A stretch of DNA of 64,000 nucleotides from Methylobacterium sp. Lineage in GTDB: Bacteria > Pseudomonadota > Alphaproteobacteria > Rhizobiales > Beijerinckiaceae. The DNA is taken from contig PERO01000020.1 in NCBI GenBank assembly GCA_002928875.1, positions 558,001 to 622,000 on the forward strand, written 5' to 3'. The translations under genes were made by a program, and so were the position numbers. The number at the start of each line of letters is the position of its first letter. Position 1 is the first letter of the stretch. The notes beneath the pieces were generated by a model. That model did not search any database, was not told the DNA's origin, and saw only the letters and a list, made by a program, of their open reading frames with translations. Of the stretch, positions 48,523 to 53,936 are shown in pieces.

Positions 48523-49011
48523 TCACTTGCACCGCACATAGATGAAGGTGCCGTACCGGTTATGGATTTCCGGATCGACGAAGCGCATCACCCACTGGTC
48601 GTTCGTGGCGGAGAGGATGACGCGATCCTGCCAGTCGCCGGGCGGGGCTTCGAAGCCGAGATAGGTCTTGCCGTCCGATCCGCCCTTGAGGCGCAATTCG
48701 TAGAGTTTCGGGTCATCCGCGGCGTGCATCATCACGCCGTTGCTGGGGCCGGCGGCGATGACATAGGGCTGGCGCGCGCAGAACGAGCGGGCCTGCGCCG
48801 TGACGCGGGCGCGGTCCTTCTCCTCGCGGAAGGACGCGATGCCCCAGCGGCCGATCAGCATCTCGCGGGTGAGTTCGGTCGGGCGTTCGGTCAGCGTCGA
48901 GGAGGCAATTGCCGGGGCGGCGGCTTCGCTCTCCGGTGCCTCCGGCAGGCTCGCGCAGGCAGCGAGGCTTAGCATCAGCCCGGATGCGAGACCGGCTACT
49001 CCAAGCTTCAT
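48523..49011 (-). CDS. Small lipoprotein, DUF-type
   Basis: The start is ATG 49011 (MKLGVAGLASGLMLSLAACAS). The lipobox LAAC at residues 16-19 predicts a lipid-modified Cys19. The 162-residue protein then has a Pro/Ala/Ser linker (PESEAAAPAIASS) and a globular part: LIGRWGIASFREEKDRARV, SNGVMMHAADDPKLYELRLKG, APPGDWQDRVILSATNDQWVMRFVD. I do not know its function. It opens the unit with L,D-transpeptidase and AapJ-like protein, suggesting an envelope role. Confidence 0.82.
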   Translation of the reverse strand: MKLGVAGLASGLMLSLAACASLPEAPESEAAAPAIASSTLTERPTELTREMLIGRWGIASFREEKDRARVTAQARSFCARQPYVIAAGPSNGVMMHAADDPKLYELRLKGGSDGKTYLGFEAPPGDWQDRVILSATNDQWVMRFVDPEIHNRYGTFIYVRCK

Positions 49012-49219
49012 GACCTTCCCCCACACCTGGCCGGCGGCCCGATCCCGGAGGCTGCCCCTCACGGGCAACCCACTGGTTTCTCGAAGAGGATCACGCGTGC
49101 CGTGAATTGTCAAAGGAGGCGTCCACTTGGCCATGCGGGCCGGTTTTTCGGCGCCCGGCGACGCAGGGGAGAGGGCTCCGCTCCGGGCCAGCCGCCATCG
49201 GCGCCCATGGAAGGCCGAT

Positions 49220-49245
49220 GGAACGATCGGGCCGCTCCTCGCGTT
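49220..49245 (+). promoter_or_regulatory. EcfG-type promoter of the PRC-barrel gene
   Basis: GGAAC (49220-49224), 17-bp spacer, CGTT (49242-49245), about 37 bp upstream of the start codon at 49282. It matches the alphaproteobacterial general-stress consensus. Confidence 0.65.
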
Positions 49246-49281
49246 CAGACCTCAGTTCTCACACGCATTAGGAGATGTTCC

Positions 49282-49638
49282 ATGAGCACGGTCACGGGCC
49301 ATACGCGCGCCATTCTCGCCTCGAAGGTGAAGGGCACGCCGGTTTACAACACGGAAGGCGAGCAGATCGGACATGTCGAGGACATCGTGCTCGACAAGCT
49401 CTCGAACGAGATCCTGTTCTCGGTCGTCGCCTTCGGCGGCTTCCTCGGCATCGGCGAGAAATACCATCCGGTTCCCTGGTCGAAGCTCGACTACCAGGAG
49501 GAAATGGACGGCTACGTCGTGCCGCTGAGCCGTGCGCAGCTGGAAGGCGCCCCGAGCTATAATCTCGGCGACCTCACGAAGAACAACGGCGAGAGCTGGC
49601 AGCGGGCTTCCGCCTATTACGGCGATCTGGGCATCTGA
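49282..49638 (+). CDS. PRC-barrel domain-containing protein
   Basis: The start is ATG 49282 (MSTVTGHTRAILASKVKGTPVYN), with AGGAGAT upstream. The 118-residue protein is a single PRC-barrel (VYNTEGEQIGHVEDIVLDKLSNEILFSVVAFGGFLGIGEKYHPVPWSKL). PRC-barrel proteins of this type are widespread stress-induced proteins of Rhizobiales, of unknown molecular role. The EcfG-type promoter upstream fits that. A small membrane-protein gene follows after 90 bp and may belong to the same transcript, ending at the terminator at 49951. Confidence 0.92.
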   Translation: MSTVTGHTRAILASKVKGTPVYNTEGEQIGHVEDIVLDKLSNEILFSVVAFGGFLGIGEKYHPVPWSKLDYQEEMDGYVVPLSRAQLEGAPSYNLGDLTKNNGESWQRASAYYGDLGI

Positions 49639-49728
49639 CCTCAGGCGGCCACGGGCAGGCCGGGCCCTCCGGAATGGCGGGCTCGCAAGACCGCCGGAGA
49701 TCCACGAACAGAAAGAGGGAGATCTGGC

Positions 49729-49899
49729 ATGGCCACCCCGGATGACAAGGCCGGCGATAACACGCGCATCGGCAAGACAAGCGCGCGACAGGGCGACGGT
49801 TCGCGCATGAACGCGCGCGTGCTGCTCTTCAGCCTGGCGCTCATCGCCGTCATCGGAGCCGGCGCTATCCTCTGGATGAGTGTCTTTGCCGGCATGTGA
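49729..49899 (+). CDS. Small single-span membrane protein (56 aa)
   Basis: This ORF is too short for the track. It starts at ATG 49729, with GAGGGAGA upstream. The first 27 residues are charged and polar (MATPDDKAGDNTRIGKTSARQ). One membrane helix follows (VLLFSLALIAVIGAGAILWMSVFAG) at the C terminus. The ribosome-binding site, the position between a PRC-barrel gene and a terminator, and the GC-rich third positions argue that it is real. I do not recognise the family. Confidence 0.7.
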   Translation: MATPDDKAGDNTRIGKTSARQGDGSRMNARVLLFSLALIAVIGAGAILWMSVFAGM

Positions 49900-49950
49900 T
49901 CGCCCGCGGCCCTTCGGGGCGGGCGGGCTAGACCCGAACGGACAAGCAAA

Positions 49951-49984
49951 GGGGCACCGGCCATGAAGCCGGTGCCCCTTTTTT
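49951..49984 (+). terminator. Strong rho-independent terminator
   Basis: The stem GGGGCACCGGC / GCCGGTGCCCC has a 6-base loop (CATGAA) and a run of six T. It ends the PRC-barrel transcript. Confidence 0.95.
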
Positions 49985-50008
49985 CGGGCGTGCGGTGAAA
50001 GCGCGGGG

Positions 50009-50302
50009 TCAGTAGACCGGGCGGCAGATGCGGCGATAGCCGATGACGTCGCCGAAGCGGTTCACGCGTTCCACCGTGGTGCAGCGACGGGGCGCCTCGT
50101 CTTCCTCGACATAGACCGGCGCGCTACGGGCCGAGGAGGCGGCGAGGACCGAGCCGAGCACGAGGCCGCCGGCCACGGCTGCCGCGCCATAACCCCAGTA
50201 ATGGCGGGGGCGGGCTTCGGCGCCGGTCGCCAGAGCGGCGGAACCGAGGGCGGCGAGGCTGAGGGCGAGAACGGCGCTCTTCTTGGTGAGGATCCTGGAC
50301 AT
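50009..50302 (-). CDS. Small secreted protein A (97 aa), paralogue of the gene at 50509
   Basis: The start is ATG 50302 (MSRILTKKSAVLALS), with AGGAGAAG upstream. A signal peptide ends near ALATGAEA-RPRHYW. A Gly/Ala hydrophobic stretch (GAAAVAGGLVLGSVLAA) then precedes an acidic patch. The C-terminal motif RRCTTVERVNRFGDVIGYRRICRPVY has two Cys that could pair. The same pattern C-x3-V-x-RVN-x-[FY]-G-x-[VL]-...-RR-[IV]-C occurs in protein B. Its promoter (TGAAC-N15-CGCGAC) and leader hairpin match those of protein B. Function unknown. Confidence 0.78.
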   Translation of the reverse strand: MSRILTKKSAVLALSLAALGSAALATGAEARPRHYWGYGAAAVAGGLVLGSVLAASSARSAPVYVEEDEAPRRCTTVERVNRFGDVIGYRRICRPVY

Positions 50303-50324
50303 GGCTGCTTCTCCTGATGGTCGG

Positions 50325-50341
50325 GGCCGAACCATTCGGCC
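50325..50341 (-). promoter_or_regulatory. 5' leader hairpin of small secreted protein A
   Basis: GGCCGA / TCGGCC with a 5-base loop, placed between the promoter and the ribosome-binding site. A matching hairpin lies at the same distance before protein B. Confidence 0.5.
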
Positions 50342-50354
50342 TCCATGCTCCTTG

Positions 50355-50380
50355 GTCGCGGCGACTTCGGTTTGGGTTCA
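50355..50380 (-). promoter_or_regulatory. Putative ECF-sigma promoter (TGAAC-N15-CGCGAC), gene A
   Basis: On the minus strand TGAAC, 15 bp, then CGCGACCAAGG. It is identical in layout to the copies before protein B (50841) and before the sigma operon (53813). Confidence 0.65.
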
Positions 50381-50455
50381 TGCGGGATCGAAAATTTTTC
50401 GAGTGGCATCCGTCGGTCGTCATGGCGACAGGCACGGGCCACCCGAAACGACATC

Positions 50456-50477
50456 AGCCGCCCCTCGCGGGGCGGCT
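50456..50477. other. GC-rich hairpin between the two small secreted-protein genes
   Basis: AGCCGCCCC / GGGGCGGCT with a TCGC loop lies downstream of gene B. It has no T-run in either direction, so it may be a weak terminator or mRNA-stabilising hairpin. Confidence 0.4.
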
Positions 50478-50508
50478 GGATCGCCGGCTCAGGAGAGCGC
50501 CGGAGATG

Positions 50509-50787
50509 TCAGTAATACGGGTTGAAGCAGACGCGGCGCACCACGAGTTCGCCATAGGCATTCACGCGGCGCACGAAGCGGCAGCGATACCCGCCGCCGT
50601 AATGGCCGACGAAACGCGGGCCATAATGGCCGCGCCAGATGTGGTGATGGCCGTGGTGGCGATGCAGGCCCGGGCCATGATGCCCGTGGCCGGGACGGGC
50701 CGAGGCCTCGCCGACAACGGCGAGCGCCGCGCCGCCGAGGGCCACGGTACCGAGAAGAAGGCTGGTGGATGTGCGGATCTTGACCAT
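50509..50787 (-). CDS. Small secreted His/Gly-rich protein B (92 aa)
   Basis: The start is ATG 50787 (MVKIRTSTSLLLGTVALGG), with AAGGGAGA upstream. The signal peptide ends near VVGEASA-RPGHG. A His/Gly-rich segment (GHGHHGPGLHRHHGHHHIWRGHYG) could bind metal. The C terminus YRCRFVRRVNAYGELVVRRVCFNPYY repeats the two-Cys RVN motif of protein A. The two genes look like a duplicated pair with diverged middles. They share promoter, leader hairpin and orientation with the sigma/anti-sigma/protease operon next door. Function unknown. Confidence 0.8.
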   Translation of the reverse strand: MVKIRTSTSLLLGTVALGGAALAVVGEASARPGHGHHGPGLHRHHGHHHIWRGHYGPRFVGHYGGGYRCRFVRRVNAYGELVVRRVCFNPYY

Positions 50788-50813
50788 GATCGATCTCCCT
50801 TGTCTCATCGAGG

Positions 50814-50828
50814 GGCCGATCATCGGCC
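50814..50828 (-). promoter_or_regulatory. 5' leader hairpin of small secreted protein B
   Basis: GGCCGA / TCGGCC with a 3-base loop. The distance from the promoter's CCGCGACCAAGG box to the start codon is 48 bases here and 47 in gene A. Confidence 0.5.
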
Positions 50829-50840
50829 CTCTTCCCCTTG

Positions 50841-50866
50841 GTCGCGGGAGGAGGGCCTTGCGTTCA
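50841..50866 (-). promoter_or_regulatory. Putative ECF-sigma promoter (TGAAC-N15-CGCGAC), gene B
   Basis: On the minus strand TGAAC, 15 bp, then CGCGACCAAGG; 12 bases (CCGCGACCAAGG) are identical to the gene A copy. Confidence 0.65.
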
Positions 50867-50898
50867 AACATCCGGCGATTTTTTCGCCGGACAAACGT

Positions 50899-52503
50899 TC
50901 AGGGGCGTTTCGCGGCTTCTTCGGCGGCGCGCGCCACAGCGGCGGCGGCATTCACCCGCCCCGCTCCGAAAATCGGATCGGCACCCTTCGGGCCGAGATC
51001 CTGGGCGGTGGCGGCCAGAAGGCGCTTCACGCCGGCGAGATCGAGATCCGGGTTCTTCTCGAGCATCAGCGCCACGAGGCCGGAGACATGCGCCGCCGCG
51101 ATCGAGGTGCCGGAGGAAAACGCGTAGCCTTTCTCCGGCGCGGCAGCGATCACATCCACGCCCGGCGCGGCGATGGCGACCTGCTTTCCGGTGTTCGCGC
51201 GGGCGAAGACCGCGTCATTCGCGTCGGTGGCCGTCACGGCGAGCACATGCGGCTCGGCTGCTGGATAAAGCGGCGCGGTGCCCGGCCCGGCATTGCCGAC
51301 CGCGGCGATGGCGATGATCTTGCGCGCCTGCGCGCCGGCCAGTGTCCGGCCCATCAGCCGATCCTGCGGGCCGGCGAAACTGAGATTGAAGATGCGCGCG
51401 CCATGGGCCGCCGCCCAGTCCAGTGCCTGCAGAATCTGCAGGCTCGTGCCCTGCGCCGCCGACCCTGCCGCCGACCCGAAGGCCCGCGCCGCCAGCAATT
51501 CCGCCGCCGGCGAGATGCCGCGCAGCGTCGCCTTCGCGACGATCGCTCCGGCGAGCGCCGTGCCATGACCGAGCGTGCCGGAGGCATCGGTGCCGAGCGC
51601 ATCGAACTGGCCGGCGATCACGCCCTGCAATTCGGGATGCGTGGCATCGAGCCCGGTATCGATCAGCGCGACCTTCACCTTTGCGCCCTGCGCCAGCCGA
51701 TGCGCATCGACCACCGCCATGCGGTCCAGCGCATATTGCGGCTTGGGAACCGGCGGCGGTTCGGGCGCGGGCGGAGAAAGGCTCGCCTTCTGCGGCTCCG
51801 GGGCTGACGTGCCCTCGGTCTTCGCCGGCTCTTCCTGAAGGGCGTAGAGATAATTGGGCTGGGCGCTGGCGATGCGCGCATCGCCCGCCATCTGCTGGAG
51901 CGCCTGGCGCGCCGAGCGGCCACCCTCGACGCGAGCGCGGATGATCGTCGCGTTCGCGAGCGTCAGCACCTGCGTGGAAAGCGGGGTGAGCCGGTGCCGG
52001 CGCATCACGGCGGCGCTATCCGCGGCGGCCCGCAATTCGAGCAGCACCTCGTCGGCCACGTAGCGCCGCTCGTTCGCGCGGGGAATGCTGACCGGCGGCA
52101 GGCGCGGCGCGGCCGGGCGCGCCTGTTGCTGCCGGGGCGGCTGGCGCGGCGGTTGCGCGCGCTGCTCGGTTGCACGGCGGGAACGCGAGCGCGGCTCGAT
52201 GACTTCCTCGTCGTCATCCTCCTCGATGATGACACGCGGCCCGCGCGGCTGCAGGGCATCGATCAGCGGCGGCACGAGAAAGCCGGGCCCGATGATGACA
52301 CCTCCGCCGCCGGGGAAACGTCCGCCACCACCGCCGGGATAGCGCCCGCCCGTCGGCACCTGACGATTGAACTGCACGGTTTCCACCGCCGGGTTCAGCC
52401 ATCCCTCGGCCGGAAAAGGCATCGCCCCGGCCGGCGCGGCGAGCCCGGTGCAGCCCAGCGCGATCAGCACCGGCCAAATCTGGATCGGAAGCTTCGCGGC
52501 CAT
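50899..52503 (-). CDS. Secreted S8 subtilisin-like serine protease
   Basis: The start is ATG 52503, after GAGGGGGAGAG. The 534-residue precursor has a signal peptide (residues 1-28), a Gly-rich stretch (GGRYPGGGGGRFPGGGG) and an acidic/Arg/Pro linker. A propeptide-like domain lies at about 148-222 (ADEVLLELRAAADS to ASAQPNYLY), then the catalytic domain. The triad is Asp282 (ALIDTGLDATHPEL), His313 (LGHGTALAGAI) and Ser467 (SSGTSIAAAHVSG); Asn403 (AVGNAGPG) supplies the oxyanion hole. It lies 10 bp downstream of the anti-sigma gene, in one operon with it and the sigma factor. It is probably periplasmic or surface-exposed. Confidence 0.93.
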   Translation of the reverse strand: MAAKLPIQIWPVLIALGCTGLAAPAGAMPFPAEGWLNPAVETVQFNRQVPTGGRYPGGGGGRFPGGGGVIIGPGFLVPPLIDALQPRGPRVIIEEDDDEEVIEPRSRSRRATEQRAQPPRQPPRQQQARPAAPRLPPVSIPRANERRYVADEVLLELRAAADSAAVMRRHRLTPLSTQVLTLANATIIRARVEGGRSARQALQQMAGDARIASAQPNYLYALQEEPAKTEGTSAPEPQKASLSPPAPEPPPVPKPQYALDRMAVVDAHRLAQGAKVKVALIDTGLDATHPELQGVIAGQFDALGTDASGTLGHGTALAGAIVAKATLRGISPAAELLAARAFGSAAGSAAQGTSLQILQALDWAAAHGARIFNLSFAGPQDRLMGRTLAGAQARKIIAIAAVGNAGPGTAPLYPAAEPHVLAVTATDANDAVFARANTGKQVAIAAPGVDVIAAAPEKGYAFSSGTSIAAAHVSGLVALMLEKNPDLDLAGVKRLLAATAQDLGPKGADPIFGAGRVNAAAAVARAAEEAAKRP

Positions 52504-52513
52504 GCTCTCCCCC

Positions 52514-53221
52514 TCACTGATCGGGAGCGACGAGGGCGACGATGTCCCGCGCCGCCTGAAGCCGGGCCAGAATGCGCTCGGCATCGGCCTTCGGCAAGGT
52601 CCTGTCGCCGATGCGGACGCGATAGAGCCCGCTGGCACGCGGCCCTTCCACGATCGAGGCATTGAGCCCCCTCAGGAGTTCGGCGATCGCGCCGGCCCTC
52701 GCTTCCGGCGTGAACGAGACCAGCAGGAAGGTGCCGTCGGCCTGAGCCGGCACGCCGGGCGCCGACGCGGTCTGGTAGGTGGGCGCCCCGGAGCCGCTCC
52801 CCGGCACGAGGCCGGTGATGACGACGCTTTGCGCGGCGATGATCGCCACCGCCGCCGCCGTGGCATAGGCGAGCCTGCGCGGGGACAGGGCCCCGATCAA
52901 ACCGCCGAGCCGCTCCATGAAACCGAGCCGCGCCTTCTCCATGCGATGCGCGGCATGCCGGGGCTCGGCCTCGATCTTCGCCATGAGGGCGTCGAAGGCG
53001 CGCGGCGAGGGGCCACTCATGGCCTCGTTCAGCACAATCGCGGCCTGTGCCTCCTCGGCGACGAGATCGAGCCGGCGGCGCAGTTCGGCATTGCGTTCGA
53101 GTGCGGCTTCCACGCGCGCCCGGTCCGCGGTCGAGATCCGGCCATTGTGATAGAAGGGCAGGAGATCCTCGATCTCGCGCTCGGCCTCGTTGAGAATCGT
53201 GCCGTTCGATGCGTTGCTCAT
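52514..53221 (-). CDS. Membrane anti-sigma factor with periplasmic propeptide-like domain
   Basis: ATG 53221 overlaps the sigma stop (ATGA), so the two are translationally coupled. The 235-residue protein has an N-terminal cytoplasmic helical region (EIEDLLPFYHNGRISTADRARVEAALERN), typical of ECF anti-sigma domains but without the zinc motif. One membrane helix follows (about 117-139, LAYATAAAVAIIAAQSVVITGLV), then a Gly/Ser/Pro linker and a small domain at 163-235. That domain (TFLLVSFTPEARAGAIAELL, LYRVRIGDRTLPKADAERILARLQ, DIVALVAP) has the beta-alpha-beta-beta-alpha-beta order of subtilase propeptides. It should hold the sigma factor until an envelope signal arrives. Confidence 0.87.
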   Translation of the reverse strand: MSNASNGTILNEAEREIEDLLPFYHNGRISTADRARVEAALERNAELRRRLDLVAEEAQAAIVLNEAMSGPSPRAFDALMAKIEAEPRHAAHRMEKARLGFMERLGGLIGALSPRRLAYATAAAVAIIAAQSVVITGLVPGSGSGAPTYQTASAPGVPAQADGTFLLVSFTPEARAGAIAELLRGLNASIVEGPRASGLYRVRIGDRTLPKADAERILARLQAARDIVALVAPDQ

Positions 53222-53778
53222 GGCCACCCCCGGTCGATTCCGTTGTCCCTCAGAAGCTCGCCGAGCTTCTTGCGGGCGTGAAACAGGCGGGTCTTCACGG
53301 TATTCTCGGGGATCTGGACGATCATCGCGACCTCCTCCACCGAAGTCTCGTGGTAATAGACGAGATCGATGACCTCGCGGTGCTCGGGCGAGAGCTTCGC
53401 CATGCAGGCGCGGATGGCCGCGCCCTTGTCGCTCTTCTGAAGCTGCACTTCGGGGTCATCGCCCTCATCCTCCATCGCTTCGGCGACACCCTCGTCGAGG
53501 GAGCCCTCGCGACGCTTGCGCAAGGCCGACCAGGCCTTGTTGCGCGCCATCGCGAGGAGCCAGGTGCCGACCGAGGATCGCCCCTCGAAGCCGCCGGCCT
53601 GCCGCCACACATCCAGAAAGACCTCGCTCAGCGCGTCCTCCGCCAGCGCCTCGTCCTTGAGGAGGCGCTGGAGAAAGCGGAAGGCGCGCAAGTGATGCCG
53701 GGCGTAGAGCACCCGCATCGCGAGGTTGTCCCCCTTCGCGATGCGACGGACGAGATCCTCGTCGCTGTCCCTCTCCAT
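53218..53778 (-). CDS. ECF RNA polymerase sigma factor, first gene of the subtilase operon
   Basis: The start is ATG 53778 (MERDSDEDLVRRIAKGD) or GTG 53787; neither has a good ribosome-binding site. About 186 residues. Region 2 shows LYARHHLRAFRFLQRLLKDEALAEDALSEVFLDVWRQ and STWLLAMARNKAWSALRKR. Region 4 shows LSPEHREVIDLVYYHETSVEEVAMIVQIPENTVKTRLFHARKKL. A longer acidic linker (DEGVAEAMEDEGDDPE) joins them. The operon order sigma, anti-sigma, S8 protease is coupled by overlap and short gaps. Its own promoter carries the same TGAAC-N15-CGCGAC motif as the two small secreted-protein genes, implying autoregulation. Confidence 0.93.
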   Translation of the reverse strand: MERDSDEDLVRRIAKGDNLAMRVLYARHHLRAFRFLQRLLKDEALAEDALSEVFLDVWRQAGGFEGRSSVGTWLLAMARNKAWSALRKRREGSLDEGVAEAMEDEGDDPEVQLQKSDKGAAIRACMAKLSPEHREVIDLVYYHETSVEEVAMIVQIPENTVKTRLFHARKKLGELLRDNGIDRGWP

Positions 53779-53812
53779 CGGCGTCACTTTCGAACTGGCT
53801 TGCTGGCCTGTT

Positions 53813-53838
53813 GTCGCGCGGAAGGCGCAGGAGGTTCA
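53813..53838 (-). promoter_or_regulatory. Putative autoregulated ECF promoter (TGAAC-N15-CGCGAC) of the sigma operon
   Basis: On the minus strand TGAAC (53838-53834), 15 bp, then CGCGAC (53818-53813) followed by AACAGG. It lies about 35 bp upstream of the sigma start and has the same spacing as the copies at 50355 and 50841. Confidence 0.65.
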
Positions 53839-53936
53839 TATCAAGCGCGGGAAATTTGGCACTTGGCAAGCGGAAGACCGTGAGGCAAGCCAAACGGAAG
53901 GCCCGTTCGTCGCCTGTGAGACCGGATCATCCGCCC

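Noticed and set aside
50871-50891. TCCGGCG/CGCCGGA hairpin after the subtilase gene as terminator
   Set aside because: The T-run is inside the loop and reads as A on the transcript of the minus-strand gene; no U-tail follows the stem.
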